From: Xenorhabdus vietnamensis
Lineage (GTDB): Bacteria; Pseudomonadota; Gammaproteobacteria; Enterobacterales; Enterobacteriaceae
DNA: 64,000 bases
Assembly: GCF_002127535.1 (NCBI RefSeq)
Contig: NZ_MUBJ01000021.1
Span: 20,859 to 84,858, forward strand
Direction of reading: 5' to 3'
Part shown: piece by piece, positions 7,846 through 18,639 of the stretch
Layout: every line of letters begins with the position of its first letter
Position numbering within the stretch: the stretch's first letter is position 1
Notes under the pieces: generated by a model
The model's database searches: none
What the model was told of the DNA's origin: nothing
The model's input: the letters and a program-made list of their open reading frames with translations, nothing else
Translations under genes and position numbers: made by a program

Positions 7846-9509
7846 TATTTAGGTGCCTTTTTAGGTTCTGGATCTTTTGTTGCTTCAGCTTCGAAGACCA
7901 ATGCATTACTCTTATTGTTAAGCGTTTTCAAAACAGGTTGCAACTCACGTAGTACCTGATCCAGCCGCTGCATATTGTCCATTAACTTACTATAAGCTGG
8001 TGAGCCTGGTTGAATTCCCTGCATACTACGATTCAACTCACATAATGTATTTTGGATATCTTTAGGAAGTGCCTGCGCTTCTTGACTCTCAAGAATACGA
8101 TTTAATTCAGTCATGGTTTTATGTGCTGCTTTAATCACCTTCTGGCTTTCTTCGAGTGTCCGCTTTGTCTGAATAAATACTGGCTCAATCGGCATATTAT
8201 TGATTTTATCCAATGCCGTTATAACTTTTTGCTGAATCTGCGCCAATCCACCGCTGATTGTTGGTAAAGTTTCATAACCTGCAATTTCATGTGGGCCTTC
8301 CCAGACTTTCTCATTAGGGTAAAAATCCAGATCAATAAATAATGCACCGGTCAGTAAATTTCCCGATTTCAAGGTAGCCCTCAACCCCCGGGTAATAATC
8401 AGCTTTAATTCTTTATCTGTATCGAATCCACTGCCCAATTCTTTTTCAAAACGTTCAGGCTCTATATGGATCAATACGGGAATACGAAACTCATTGTCGA
8501 GCCGTTGCCTAACTCCCCCTGAATAAAAAGGCACTGCTGCCACAGTTCCCAATCGGATACCACGGAATTCAACAGGTGCTCCCACCTGTAACCCACGCAC
8601 AGAATCAGAGAAAAATAATAAAAAGTCTTTATGCTGAGTATAAAGTGAATTTTGGATGCTTTTCTCACTATCATAAAGTTTGAAAATTTCTTTTTCTTTG
8701 ACAGAATTACCCAAAGTCCAACCTTTTGGTACATCAAAACTCACTCCACCCGCAAACAAAGTTGATAATGAAGCAACATCAACCCGTAAGCCTTGTGATG
8801 ACATATCGAAAGATACACCACTGTCTTTCCAAAACCTGACATTCGTTGTCAATAAACCATCGTAAGGGGCATTGACAAAAATTTGGTAGCGGATCTGTCG
8901 AGATTTGGGATCAAAAAGACCAGTTTCAACCGAACCTACACGATAACCACGGAATAGTACTGGATCTCCAGGTGTTAGCCGCCCTGCTTTTTCGCTGGTC
9001 AGAATAATGCGAATGCCTTTTGCATCAGGGGAAGCAAGTGGAGGTGTGTCGAGCAATGAAAAGTTTCGTTCTTCCCCTCCTTGTGTACCGGGTTGTAATT
9101 CGATAAATACACCTGATAGTAATGTACTCAGGCCGGAAACTCCTTCACGTCCAATCTGAGGTTTGACAACCCAAAATGCGGTATCCTTGTGTAACAAACG
9201 TTCCATACCATCATTAAGGCGGGCTGTGATAATAACTTTATCCAAATTATCACTCAGTGATACGGTTTCAACGACACCAACATCGACACTGCGGCTTTTG
9301 ATTTTAGTTTTTCCTGCTTCGATCCCCTCAGCACCAGTTGTTATCAGAGTCACTGTTGGCCCTTGATGGCTGAAATGATAAAACAATATCCACGCTCCAA
9401 TAAGCACAGTGATAATTGGTACGATCCATACAGGTGACCAACTCTTCAGTTTACTGATTCTGGCTTGAGTCAGATCTTCTTCTTTATCCGTCACCTTACG
9501 ATTCCTCAT
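7845..9509 (-). CDS. pqiB: MCE-domain intermembrane transport protein PqiB
   Basis: PqiB is a 554-residue protein with one N-terminal membrane segment (WIVPIITVLIGAWILFYHF, about 29-47) and three tandem MCE domains. The domains begin near PTVTLITTGAEGIEAGKTKI, KGIRIILTSEKAGRLTPGDPV and KDFLLFFSDSVRGLQVGAPV. A long C-terminal helical region (about 420-540) would form the coiled-coil tube. In E. coli PqiB hexamers bridge the inner and outer membranes for lipid transport. The start overlaps pqiA by 14 bases. Expression with pqiA is paraquat/SoxRS-responsive in E. coli; no SoxS site was resolved here. Confidence 0.95.
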   Translation of the reverse strand: MRNRKVTDKEEDLTQARISKLKSWSPVWIVPIITVLIGAWILFYHFSHQGPTVTLITTGAEGIEAGKTKIKSRSVDVGVVETVSLSDNLDKVIITARLNDGMERLLHKDTAFWVVKPQIGREGVSGLSTLLSGVFIELQPGTQGGEERNFSLLDTPPLASPDAKGIRIILTSEKAGRLTPGDPVLFRGYRVGSVETGLFDPKSRQIRYQIFVNAPYDGLLTTNVRFWKDSGVSFDMSSQGLRVDVASLSTLFAGGVSFDVPKGWTLGNSVKEKEIFKLYDSEKSIQNSLYTQHKDFLLFFSDSVRGLQVGAPVEFRGIRLGTVAAVPFYSGGVRQRLDNEFRIPVLIHIEPERFEKELGSGFDTDKELKLIITRGLRATLKSGNLLTGALFIDLDFYPNEKVWEGPHEIAGYETLPTISGGLAQIQQKVITALDKINNMPIEPVFIQTKRTLEESQKVIKAAHKTMTELNRILESQEAQALPKDIQNTLCELNRSMQGIQPGSPAYSKLMDNMQRLDQVLRELQPVLKTLNNKSNALVFEAEATKDPEPKKAPK

Positions 9510-10764
9510 CTTTATGTAATTCGAATTTACTGTTGGATTTATCCCAAGTTAAACGCGGATCAAATGTCATTGATGCAAACATTGTCAAGATCACTACTAA
9601 AGCAAACAGTACAGCCCCCATAGCAGGGTAGATACTCATTAACTGTCCCATCTGAACCAGCGACGATAATACAGCAATCACAAACACATCAATCATTGAC
9701 CAACGGCCAACAAACTCCACAGCTTCATAAATAAGATGCATCGTTTCAGAATCATGTCGGCCTTGTCTTTTTGCATCCCAACACAACCAACTAATAGCCA
9801 GCATTTTCAATAAAGGCACCATAATACTGGCAATAAAAATAACCATCGCAACAGGATAAGAACCGGAACTCCAAAGTAGAATAATGCCTTCTAGAATAGT
9901 GGAATTAATGTGGCTTCCTAATGCTTGGGTTACCATAATCGGTAAAACATTTGCCGGAATATAAAGTATGACTGATGTTATCAGTAGTGCCATTGTGTAT
10001 TGGAGACTATGGTGACGACGGGCATGTCCCTTTGTGTGACAACGGGAGCATTGAAATTGCTGGGCTGGCAAAATGGCAGTACAACACTGACATAACCTGA
10101 CTCCTTGCACCAGCCCGGGTATTCCTGCTTGTAACTTATGACAAATTTTAGGGGCGGACTCTATTTCATTCCAAAACCAATGTCTATCAAGACATTGAAA
10201 TGCCCTGATCTGAAACAAACAAAATAGACAATAAGGTAAGAAGCTCAAACCAATGCTGATTTCACCATATGCCATGAGCTTAACAAAGCTCACCAGCACA
10301 CCCGCAAGGAAGATTTCTGCCATACACCACGTTTTCATCTTAAACAGGATGCGCGCCAACTCTATTTTCAAGCGGTACGCCATTTTGACGTTCTGACATA
10401 AGAGGATGATGGCAACCATACAAAATGTCGGCACAAGCTGAACGAAGATCAGAAAAAACACAGCCATGCTGGAATAGTCTTCACTAAACATCGCTTTGGG
10501 GATCTGAGTTAATGTTATTTTGCTCTCAATCCCCGCAACACTCATGCTAACAAAAGGAAACAGGCAAGCGAGAAAGAGCATCATTAATGCGCTTAATGCA
10601 TAGCCTGTTGGTTGGTTACGCGGCTCTTTCCACTTTGCTGCCAGTAAAGTATTACATCGTGGACAAACCGCCTTTTTCCCTTGTTCCAAATCAGGCACAG
10701 CCACCAGCATGTCACACTGGGGACAAAGAACCAGCTTGTCGTGCTGGTGGTTATTGGAACACAA
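9496..10764 (-). CDS. pqiA: Inner-membrane protein PqiA
   Basis: The 422-residue inner-membrane partner of PqiB. Two four-cysteine zinc-ribbon-like segments are visible, one at the N terminus (LCPQCDMLVA...VCPRCNTLL) and one mid-protein (CQCCTAI...CSRCHTKG). Two sets of transmembrane helices follow them, including YALSALMMLFLACLFPFV and SVILYIPANVLPIMV. Sequence tracks E. coli PqiA closely, for example GRWSMIDVFVIAVLSSLVQM. It is the first gene of pqiABC; uup ends 54 bases upstream on the same strand, as in E. coli. Confidence 0.95.
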   Translation of the reverse strand: MCSNNHQHDKLVLCPQCDMLVAVPDLEQGKKAVCPRCNTLLAAKWKEPRNQPTGYALSALMMLFLACLFPFVSMSVAGIESKITLTQIPKAMFSEDYSSMAVFFLIFVQLVPTFCMVAIILLCQNVKMAYRLKIELARILFKMKTWCMAEIFLAGVLVSFVKLMAYGEISIGLSFLPYCLFCLFQIRAFQCLDRHWFWNEIESAPKICHKLQAGIPGLVQGVRLCQCCTAILPAQQFQCSRCHTKGHARRHHSLQYTMALLITSVILYIPANVLPIMVTQALGSHINSTILEGIILLWSSGSYPVAMVIFIASIMVPLLKMLAISWLCWDAKRQGRHDSETMHLIYEAVEFVGRWSMIDVFVIAVLSSLVQMGQLMSIYPAMGAVLFALVVILTMFASMTFDPRLTWDKSNSKFELHKDEES

Positions 10765-10818
10765 AGTGTTTCTCCTTTAGCAAAACCCACAAGTTTCTTT
10801 TATGCTATTCGGTAGCTA

Positions 10819-12729
10819 TCATCCGTTTTTCATCATTTCCAATTCCTGCCAACGATCAAAAGCCTTTTCCAGTTCTTGTTCTTTATTTGCCAATTCATTC
10901 AGGATATTTTGTGTAATTTCATGTGATTGGTTGAAGAAATCCGGGTCACTGACCCGAGATTGTAATTTATCTACCCCTTCTTCTAGCTTTTCTAATAGTG
11001 ATGGTAGTTGCTCTAATTCACGCAGTAAATGGTAACTTATCTTATTATTTGTCCGTTTTGGCGATTCTTTTGGTTTTACTGCCTTACCGTCAACATTCAC
11101 CTTTTTCTCTGAAGCTTGACGCAGGGATATAGTTTGTGTTCGTTGCTGCTGCGCATCGTAATATCCCCCTACATAATTATTGATTTCACCATTGCCTTCA
11201 AAAATCCAGCATTCAGTGACTGAGTTATCAACAAATTGACGATCGTGGCTCACCAAAATCACAGTTCCGGTATAGCCATCAACCAATTCTTCCAGTAGTT
11301 CCAATGTTTCAACATCAAGGTCATTGGTCGGTTCGTCAAGAATAAGGAGATTGCTTGGTTTCAAGAATAAACGAGCCAACAATAACCGATTGCGCTCACC
11401 ACCAGAAAGTGCTCGTACAGGAGTCATCGCTCGTTTGGGGTGGAAAAGGAAATCCTGTAAATAACCCAGTACATGGCGGGAACGTCCATTGACCATGACT
11501 TCCTGTTTACCTTCTGCCAGATTATCCATCACGGTTTTATCAGGATCCAATGCAGTACGGTGCTGATCAAAGTAAGCCACTTCAAGCTTTGTCCCACAAT
11601 GAATACGTCCACTATCTGCTGACATCCCCCCCAGCATGAGTTTCAATAGTGTCGTTTTACCGCAGCCGTTTGGCCCTACCAACGCAATTTTGTCACCACG
11701 CTGAACTTGAGCTGAGAAATTTTTGACCAATGTTTTATCATCAATCTGATAATTCACATTTTCCATCTCAAATACAATCTTACCGGAACGTGTCGATTCT
11801 TCGACCTGCATCTTGGCAGTTCCCATAACATTGCGGCGTTCAGAACGTTCTACCCGTAGTGCTTTCAGTGCTCTTACCCGACCTTCATTGCGGGTACGCC
11901 GTGCTTTAATCCCCTGACGGATCCAAACTTCTTCCTGTGCCAGTTTTTTATCAAATTCGGCATTTTGCAAATCTTCAACCCGCAGGGCTTCTTCTTTTCC
12001 TTCAAGATACTTATCGTAATTCCCCGGCCATGAAGTCAGCTTCCCGCGATCCAAATCAACAATGCGTGTCGCCATATTACGAATGAATGAGCGGTCATGG
12101 GAAATGAACACAAGGCTGCCATTAAAGTCTTTCAGGAAATTCTCCAACCATTCGATGGTATCAATATCAAGGTGGTTGGTCGGTTCATCAAGAAACAGCA
12201 CTCTTGGAGAGCAAACCAGTGCCCGGCCTAATGCCGCCTTACGCAACCAACCACCAGATAATGAAGATAATTTCGCTTCTGCTGGCAAGGAGAGTTGTTT
12301 CAGTACGTCGCTAATACGGCTATCCAATGACCATAGGCCTTGGATATCCAGTATTTCCTGTAATTCTGCCAGGCGATTAAGGTTCTTGTCGCTAGGATCT
12401 GTTTCCACCAAACGCGAAACATGATGGAACGCTTTAATGCATTCCGCCTGCTCTTTTACCCCTTCTGCAACAAAATCAAATACCGTGCCTTCTACATCAC
12501 GGGGAGGATCTTGCTGTAAGCGCGCAACAATCAGGTCTTGTTCATAAATGACTAAGCCATCATCCAGTGGCTGTTCTTTTGCCAATACGCGCAATAATGT
12601 GGATTTTCCCGCACCATTTCTACCAACCAAACACACTCTTTCGTTTTCTTCGATGTGCAGCTCAGCGTTATCCAACAACGGCGCATCACTGAATGATAAC
12701 CAAGCACCGGATAAACTAATCAATGACAT
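10819..12729 (-). CDS. uup: ABC-F ATPase Uup
   Basis: A soluble ABC-F protein of 636 residues with two ATPase domains and no membrane segments. Domain 1 has Walker A GRNGAGKST, an LSGGWLRKAALGRAL signature and Walker B LFLDEPTNHLD. Domain 2 has GPNGCGKTT, LSGGERNRLLLARL and LILDEPTNDLD. A C-terminal coiled coil (about 560-636, LLRELEQLPSLLEKLEEGVD) is typical of Uup and binds DNA in E. coli. ABC-F proteins act at the ribosome; uup mutants show raised precise excision of transposons. The start at 12729 (MSLISLSGAWLSF) matches the E. coli start and lies four bases after the rlmKL stop, so the two are co-transcribed. Confidence 0.96.
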   Translation of the reverse strand: MSLISLSGAWLSFSDAPLLDNAELHIEENERVCLVGRNGAGKSTLLRVLAKEQPLDDGLVIYEQDLIVARLQQDPPRDVEGTVFDFVAEGVKEQAECIKAFHHVSRLVETDPSDKNLNRLAELQEILDIQGLWSLDSRISDVLKQLSLPAEAKLSSLSGGWLRKAALGRALVCSPRVLFLDEPTNHLDIDTIEWLENFLKDFNGSLVFISHDRSFIRNMATRIVDLDRGKLTSWPGNYDKYLEGKEEALRVEDLQNAEFDKKLAQEEVWIRQGIKARRTRNEGRVRALKALRVERSERRNVMGTAKMQVEESTRSGKIVFEMENVNYQIDDKTLVKNFSAQVQRGDKIALVGPNGCGKTTLLKLMLGGMSADSGRIHCGTKLEVAYFDQHRTALDPDKTVMDNLAEGKQEVMVNGRSRHVLGYLQDFLFHPKRAMTPVRALSGGERNRLLLARLFLKPSNLLILDEPTNDLDVETLELLEELVDGYTGTVILVSHDRQFVDNSVTECWIFEGNGEINNYVGGYYDAQQQRTQTISLRQASEKKVNVDGKAVKPKESPKRTNNKISYHLLRELEQLPSLLEKLEEGVDKLQSRVSDPDFFNQSHEITQNILNELANKEQELEKAFDRWQELEMMKNG

Positions 12730-12733
12730 AATG

Positions 12734-14869
12734 TTATTTTTCCTCGCCAGCGTGACGCAGCAGCCAGCAGTTATGAATCTGACGGTTACGGGCAAAATCC
12801 TGAGATAAAGTTTCTTCTGTTATTTCGTTTGCAACCAGCCCTAACTTACTCAATTCAGCAAAATCCATTTTAAAACCCCGTTTATTATTGGAGAACATTA
12901 AGATTCCGCCAGGACGTAATAGGCATTTTAGTTGTTTCATTAATGTAATGTGATCACGCTGAACATCAAAAGTGTCCTCCATTCGCTTGGAGTTAGAGAA
13001 TGTTGGGGGATCAATAAAGATTACATCGAACTGTTCACGGGACTGAGCCAACCATCCCAAGCAATCAGCCTGAATCAAACGGTGCTGACGTCCAGTTAAG
13101 CCATTTACCTGTAAGTTTTTCTCTGCCCATTCAAGATAAGTACGAGACATATCTACCGTAGTCGTCGAACGCGCACCACCCAATCCTGCATGAACTGTCG
13201 CCGAACCAGTATAAGCAAACAAGTTGAGGAAATCCTTGCCTCGGCTCATTTCACCCAATTTTTTGCGGGCAATACGGTGATCAAGGAATAATCCTGTATC
13301 CAAATAATCGGTCAGGTTAACCCAGAATTTCGCACCATATTCGTTTACCAAAAAGAATTCTTTCTTCTCGGCCATTTTTTCATACTGGTTTTTGCCTTTC
13401 TGACGCTGGCGAGTTTTCAAAACCAGCTGGCTGGATGATAAACCGAGCACATTCATTGTCGCACTGATTACATCAAACAGACGTTGGCGAGCCTTATTGG
13501 CATCCACTGATTTCGGTGGAGCGTATTCTTGCACAATCACTTTATCGGCATAGCGATCAACAGCAACATTGTATTCTGGTAAATCCGCATCATATAGACG
13601 ATAGCAATCAATGCCTTGCTGTTTAGCCCACTTACTGAGTTTTTTCTCATTTTTACGCAGACGGTTAGCATAATCCTCAGCAATACCTATATCCAATGAC
13701 TGAGTTTTATCCGATAGTTGCTCGTTCTTTTGGATGAAATAATTCTTTTGGATACAATCCAGAGGGCCATTTTTAGCCTTGAACTCACGTTCTGCACGTA
13801 ATTGCAGGCAACTCAACAACTCAGGTGAAGCACTGAACAAGGATAAGCGCCAGCCAGAAAAGCGGGCTTTAATCACACGACCAAATACACTGTGCAATGC
13901 AATCAATGCAGGTTCACTTTCAAGGCGCTCGCCATAAGGCGGGTTACTTAATACCGTTCCCACAGGCCCTTCCGGTAATGGATTCTCCAGTTTACTTGCA
14001 TCTCCCTGCTGGAACTGGATCAATTGAGCCACTCCTGCCCTGCGCGCATTTGAGCGTGCCATATCCATTACACGGCGATCAATATCCGTTCCGAAAAAGC
14101 GGGAAATGGTTTCCTGTAACCCCTTACGGAAACGTACCTGTGCTTCTATAGTAATTTCACGCCAGATTTCTGCATCGAATTTCAACCATGATGTGAATCC
14201 CCAATACTTACGATGTAAGCCAGGTGCGCAATCTGCCGCCATCATGGCGGCTTCTATTAGCAGTGTCCCTGAGCCACACATTGGGTCAACCATTGGCGTT
14301 CCTATACTCCAGCCAGAACGCAAAATAATCGCTGCCGCAAGATTCTCTTTCAGTGGAGCTTGTCCAGCCAGATCACGGTAGCCACGAATATGCAGGCTAT
14401 CCCCACTCAGATCGAGTGACACTGTTGCTTTCTCTTTATTCAGGAAAACATTGATACGAACATCAGGTTGTTGTTTAGCAACATCAGGGCGTTGCTTTAT
14501 TTTGCGCATAAAACTATCAACAATGGCATCTTTTACTTTCAATGCGCCGTATTGCGTATTTCTGATCTCCTCATTCGTGCCGCTGAAATGCACCGAAAAT
14601 GTGCTATCAACTGAGAAGATCTCACTCCAGTCAATGGACTGGACACCAAGATACAGATCCAAATCGCTATAAACTTTGAATTCGTTAAGAGGCATCATGA
14701 TACGGGATGCCAGTCTGCTCCAAAGCAGGCTTTTATACATCACCCGATCATCACCCTGAAAATGAACACCACCCTGGGCAATCTTACAGGATTGCGCTCC
14801 CAGCATTTCTAATTCGTTCTTTAACAGTTCTTCTAGTCCGCGTGCCGTGCTGGCAAAGAGAGAGTTCAT
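12734..14869 (-). CDS. rlmL: Bifunctional 23S rRNA methyltransferase RlmKL
   Basis: A fused enzyme that makes m2G2445 (RlmL half) and m7G2069 (RlmK half) in 23S rRNA. The N-terminal THUMP domain begins [15 protein letters not shown]. The RlmL methyltransferase has [14 protein letters not shown] and the SNPPYGERL catalytic motif. The RlmK half has [18 protein letters not shown] and [12 protein letters not shown] set the start at ATG 14869 (MNSLFAST), giving 711 residues against 702 in E. coli; the open frame extends further upstream but without homology. It is transcribed with uup and divergently from ycbX. Confidence 0.96.
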   Translation of the reverse strand: MNSLFASTARGLEELLKNELEMLGAQSCKIAQGGVHFQGDDRVMYKSLLWSRLASRIMMPLNEFKVYSDLDLYLGVQSIDWSEIFSVDSTFSVHFSGTNEEIRNTQYGALKVKDAIVDSFMRKIKQRPDVAKQQPDVRINVFLNKEKATVSLDLSGDSLHIRGYRDLAGQAPLKENLAAAIILRSGWSIGTPMVDPMCGSGTLLIEAAMMAADCAPGLHRKYWGFTSWLKFDAEIWREITIEAQVRFRKGLQETISRFFGTDIDRRVMDMARSNARRAGVAQLIQFQQGDASKLENPLPEGPVGTVLSNPPYGERLESEPALIALHSVFGRVIKARFSGWRLSLFSASPELLSCLQLRAEREFKAKNGPLDCIQKNYFIQKNEQLSDKTQSLDIGIAEDYANRLRKNEKKLSKWAKQQGIDCYRLYDADLPEYNVAVDRYADKVIVQEYAPPKSVDANKARQRLFDVISATMNVLGLSSSQLVLKTRQRQKGKNQYEKMAEKKEFFLVNEYGAKFWVNLTDYLDTGLFLDHRIARKKLGEMSRGKDFLNLFAYTGSATVHAGLGGARSTTTVDMSRTYLEWAEKNLQVNGLTGRQHRLIQADCLGWLAQSREQFDVIFIDPPTFSNSKRMEDTFDVQRDHITLMKQLKCLLRPGGILMFSNNKRGFKMDFAELSKLGLVANEITEETLSQDFARNRQIHNCWLLRHAGEEK

Positions 14870-14989
14870 CTTATTAATCACCACAAAAAGTTTACCACCA
14901 AAAAAATTGCTGCACATTATAGCTAATACCAACGACATGTCATAAAGTTGCTGATACGATTAAAAATAAAAATATTCTGGAGATATTGG

Positions 14990-16102
14990 ATGATCGCCCT
15001 GTCGCGTCTCTATACCCATCCCGTCAAATCCATGCGTGGTTTGCGACTCTCTCATTCCCTCGTCAGTGAAAGTGGCTTGATATTTGACCGCAGTTTTATG
15101 ATAACCACAACAGACGGTACTTTTATTACCGCTCGCCAATACCCACAGATGCTACTATTTACCCCAACTATGCTTCATAACGGTCTGTATTTACAGGCTC
15201 CAAACGGGGAAAGCGCAACTATACTTTACGATGATTTTAAAGAAGAGCGCTTCCCGACCGAAGTTTGGGGAAATCATTTTACAGCTTTAGTCGCCCCAAA
15301 GCTGGTGAACAGTTGGCTAAGTGGCTTTTTTGATATGCCTGTACAACTACGCTGGCTCAGTGAGGAATTAACTCGGCGGGTCAAAAAATTCCCCGATATT
15401 TCTTTATCATTTGCAGATGGTTTCCCCTATTTAATTATCAATGAAGCCTCTTTTCATGCTTTGCAACAACGTTGTCCTGCCAGCATTAAAATAGAGCAAT
15501 TCCGGGCCAATATAATCGTCACAGGTGCAACGCCTTTTGAAGAGGATAGCTGGCAGGTTATCCAAATCGGGGATATTGTTTTCGATCTACCAAAACCATG
15601 CAGCCGCTGTATCCTGACAACAGTCAGTCCGGAAAAAGGCCGTAAAAATCCCAAAGGTGAACCACTGGCTACACTACAGTCTTTCAGAACAGCCAAAGAA
15701 GATGGTGCGGTTGATTTTGGGCAGAATGCAATAGCCCGTAATAGTGGCATTATCCGCGTTGGAGATCGTGTCACTATTTTGGAAAAGAGAACACCACGCG
15801 AATATGGCGGTGGGGAGCAATCAACTGATTTAACTATAAAGGAAGCTACTCAACAGGCAGTTTCTATTGAATTCAATGGACAGCATTTTATCGGAAATAA
15901 TCAGCAAATTATTTTAGAACAGCTCGAAAATCAAGGTATTCGAATCCCCTATTCATGTCGTGCCGGAATTTGTGGTTCCTGTAAGATATCCCTGATTAAA
16001 GGGGATGTATTGCCATTAAAATCAACATCTATCAAGAATAATGGAAAAATTCTGGCATGTAGCTGTATACCTAAAAATGATTTAGTTATTGAATTAAGCT
16101 AA
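14990..16102 (+). CDS. ycbX: MOSC / 2Fe-2S domain oxidoreductase YcbX
   Basis: A 370-residue molybdenum-cofactor-associated protein with three parts: the MOSC N-terminal beta-barrel ([15 protein letters not shown]), the MOSC domain (about 110-265, with [15 protein letters not shown]), and a C-terminal plant-type ferredoxin. The latter has CRAGICGSC plus a later CSC for the 2Fe-2S cluster. In E. coli YcbX takes part in reducing N-hydroxylated compounds such as 6-hydroxylaminopurine. The start at 14990 has TGGAG nearby and matches the E. coli N terminus; an upstream ATG at 14948 does not. Confidence 0.94.
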   Translation: MIALSRLYTHPVKSMRGLRLSHSLVSESGLIFDRSFMITTTDGTFITARQYPQMLLFTPTMLHNGLYLQAPNGESATILYDDFKEERFPTEVWGNHFTALVAPKLVNSWLSGFFDMPVQLRWLSEELTRRVKKFPDISLSFADGFPYLIINEASFHALQQRCPASIKIEQFRANIIVTGATPFEEDSWQVIQIGDIVFDLPKPCSRCILTTVSPEKGRKNPKGEPLATLQSFRTAKEDGAVDFGQNAIARNSGIIRVGDRVTILEKRTPREYGGGEQSTDLTIKEATQQAVSIEFNGQHFIGNNQQIILEQLENQGIRIPYSCRAGICGSCKISLIKGDVLPLKSTSIKNNGKILACSCIPKNDLVIELS

Positions 16103-16136
16103 ACATTAATAATATACGTTGATGGAATTTGCATTT

Positions 16137-16176
16137 AAATCAGGCAGTATAAGTCAAAACATCTGTCTGATTTTTA
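16137..16176 (+). terminator. ycbX terminator
   Basis: AAATCAGGCAG / CTGTCTGATTT eleven-base stem with one G-T wobble, loop of 15 bases, followed by TTATATTTAT. Confidence 0.7.
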
Positions 16177-16366
16177 TATTTATCTTACTAGTTTTAACTG
16201 GATTTTTATTACCGAGTTTTTAGGCCGACAAAATATTATGAAAAAAAATTATTCCGTTGATTAGCCTTATAAAGATATCTGATTACATACAATCAAACTC
16301 AATCAATAATGTTGATGGAATAACAGCCTTAATAATGTTATGAACACAGCAGCTTAATAAATGGCA

Positions 16367-16918
16367 CTAAATCACCCGATCATATATTGATAAATGAGTT
16401 GGCCCGGTATAAGGCATCATGCGATCATTCATGACTTTAATGGGATCACAAAAATTCATTACACGATCATTCAGCTCTAACTTTTGTTGTGCCAGCAAGC
16501 ATAAACTGGCATTGTCGCCAACTTCTGCAACCATAAACAGTGCTTCAATACCACTTTCCTGTAATTGAAGCTGAACAATTTCACCGTATTCAGGTTTTCC
16601 TATTAAAGAAACATGGGAAAAATACCAACTTTTAGGCATTTGTGGTTTCATAAAGCGTAATGCTACCACACCATTCAAAGCCAATTCAGTTCTGAGCGCG
16701 GGAGCGATATTAATGAGGCGTCCATGTTCTTCAAAGGTGTAAAAAAGCGCAGCATCATCGACTGAGAATGACATTTCTTTCATTGTAACGGCATAGTCGG
16801 TCAACATTTTGGCAGGAAAGCAAGAACGAAAAACCATGCCATTAGCGAGATCGAGCATGACACGGCTATGCTCAGAATCAAAATACCAGCGCCACTGGTC
16901 ATCAGGTCTAATTTTCAT
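16367..16918 (-). CDS. zapC: Cell division protein ZapC
   Basis: ZapC is a cytoplasmic FtsZ-associated protein that promotes lateral bundling of Z-ring protofilaments. The 183 residues match E. coli ZapC in length and conserved blocks: IRPDDQWRWYFDSEHSRVMLDLANGMVFRS at the N terminus, LRFMKPQMPKSW in the middle and IKVMNDRMMP near the end. It lies between ycbX and pyrD, as in E. coli. SulA, the antagonist of FtsZ, is encoded 14 kb away. Confidence 0.94.
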   Translation of the reverse strand: MKIRPDDQWRWYFDSEHSRVMLDLANGMVFRSCFPAKMLTDYAVTMKEMSFSVDDAALFYTFEEHGRLINIAPALRTELALNGVVALRFMKPQMPKSWYFSHVSLIGKPEYGEIVQLQLQESGIEALFMVAEVGDNASLCLLAQQKLELNDRVMNFCDPIKVMNDRMMPYTGPTHLSIYDRVI

Positions 16919-17077
16919 TGACTACCCTTTTATGCTCAAAATAGCTTTTTTGGTTAAAAATAAGCATTACCACCGAAATAAGAAATTAAAAATAAATAAT
17001 AAAATTTAATCTATAAAGCAAAATATAGACGAGTTAGGGGCAGAAATAAACCCCCACTCTCAAATTGCGGCAAATAT

Positions 17078-18088
17078 TCAGATATGATTAATAATATCTT
17101 TGATAAGTTTTGGTCCTTTATAGATAAAACCGGAATATATCTGAATTAATGAAGCGCCTGCTTCCATTTTTTCTCTGGCCGCAACCAATGAATCAATTCC
17201 ACCAACACCAATAATTGGTATCTCACCTTTTAATTCTTGAGAAAGGCGGCGGATAATCTCTGTGCTACGCAATTGTACAGGGCGTCCACTTAATCCTCCA
17301 GCTTGCTGACAGTGATTCAAACCCTCGATAATCTTTCTATCCAAAGTGGTATTGGTTGCGATAACCCCATCAATATGATGGCGCATTAAACTATCAGCTA
17401 TTTTTATTAATTCTTCTTCTGAAAGATCGGGAGAGATTTTAACAGCAACAGGAACATACTTTTGGAACTTTTGCTGAAGTTCAGTTTGCTTATTTTTAAT
17501 CGCAGACAAGAGATCATCCAGTGCATCACCATACTGTAATGTTCTCAGGCCGGGAGTATTAGGAGAAGAAATATTGATAGTGATATAACCTGCGTGAGGA
17601 TAAGTTTTATCCATGCAAATTAAATAATCGTCTTTTCCATTTTCGACCGGAGTATCTTTATTTTTACCAATATTAATTCCGATAATTCCATCGTATTTTG
17701 CTCGTTTAACATTCTCAACCAGATTATCTACCCCAAGATTATTAAACCCCATCCGGTTGATGATTCCCTCCGCTTCAACCACACGGAATAATCTTGGCTT
17801 ATCATTTCCAGCTTGTGGGCGCGGTGTTACTGTACCTATTTCAACAAATCCAAAGCCCATCGCACCAAACGCATCAATGCAGTCACCATTTTTATCAAGG
17901 CCTGCGGCTAAGCCAAGTGGATTTTTGAAAGACAACCCCATGCAAGTAACAGGTTTAGTGGCAACGGACTGGCGAATGAGAAATTCGAAAGGAGTACCGG
18001 CGACACGTTTGAGCTGGCGGAAAGTAAGCTCATGTGCCTGTTCAGGATCAAGCTGGAACAATGCCTTCCGCACTAGAGAATAATACAT
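17078..18088 (-). CDS. pyrD: Dihydroorotate dehydrogenase, class 2
   Basis: PyrD oxidises dihydroorotate to orotate in pyrimidine synthesis, passing electrons to quinone at the inner membrane. The 336 residues include the N-terminal membrane-associating helices typical of class 2 ([23 protein letters not shown]). The FMN barrel has [13 protein letters not shown] and INRMGFNN, the catalytic Ser in [11 protein letters not shown], and VGGIDS near the C terminus. No membrane-spanning segment is needed. The ssu sulfonate operon that separates pyrD from pepN in E. coli is missing; a 551-base gap lies there. Confidence 0.96.
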   Translation of the reverse strand: MYYSLVRKALFQLDPEQAHELTFRQLKRVAGTPFEFLIRQSVATKPVTCMGLSFKNPLGLAAGLDKNGDCIDAFGAMGFGFVEIGTVTPRPQAGNDKPRLFRVVEAEGIINRMGFNNLGVDNLVENVKRAKYDGIIGINIGKNKDTPVENGKDDYLICMDKTYPHAGYITINISSPNTPGLRTLQYGDALDDLLSAIKNKQTELQQKFQKYVPVAVKISPDLSEEELIKIADSLMRHHIDGVIATNTTLDRKIIEGLNHCQQAGGLSGRPVQLRSTEIIRRLSQELKGEIPIIGVGGIDSLVAAREKMEAGASLIQIYSGFIYKGPKLIKDIINHI

Positions 18089-18639
18089 TTAAGTTAACCT
18101 ATTGTTTTTAATGATTTTTACGTCAGAATTGTCAGTTATACATTTTAAATTATGTACAATCCCATACATATATAATTGCTGCGTTGTCGTAACTGGAAGA
18201 GGGCGCTAATTTACCATTATATGAGTAAACAAAAAAGCCCCTTCATGAGCAGCTAAAAAGAATATTATTCAAGCCCTTTTATTCGGGTTTTGGTCGGAGA
18301 AAGTAAGATCATTACTGATTCATGTCCCATTGAAAAAAATGTTCACCGAATATACCCTCCGCCAAAGACATTTATCGGGGGCAACAAGAAGATTAGTATT
18401 TAATGCAATAATATCATTGCTATTAACTTCATTCAGTCGATTGAATTGAATATTCATTCTGTATTCCCAACGCATATATATTTTATTCTTGTCAGCCTAA
18501 AGTATATCTGCCGGATGTAGTGCGTAAATGCTGTTTAAACAAGGAGATAATGAAATTTTATAAAAACAAACTCCATTATTTTAAATGGAGTTTGTTTGTA
18601 GTCCGATATCCTCCGGCAAACCAGAGTATATATTACATA
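18089..18639. other. Gene-free gap between pyrD and pepN
   Basis: No convincing gene is seen in 551 bases. It holds the pyrD upstream region (18089-18230), a weak hairpin (AAGCCC / CGGGTTTT near 18269-18290), AT-rich sequence and the pepN terminator at 18564-18597. In E. coli the ssuEADCB operon sits here. The gap may be decayed sequence left after loss. Confidence 0.6.
18564..18597. terminator. pepN terminator
   Basis: AAACAAACTCCATT / AATGGAGTTTGTTT perfect fourteen-base stem with a six-base loop, about 40 bases after the pepN stop. The arms themselves supply A and T tracts for both strands. Confidence 0.85.
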
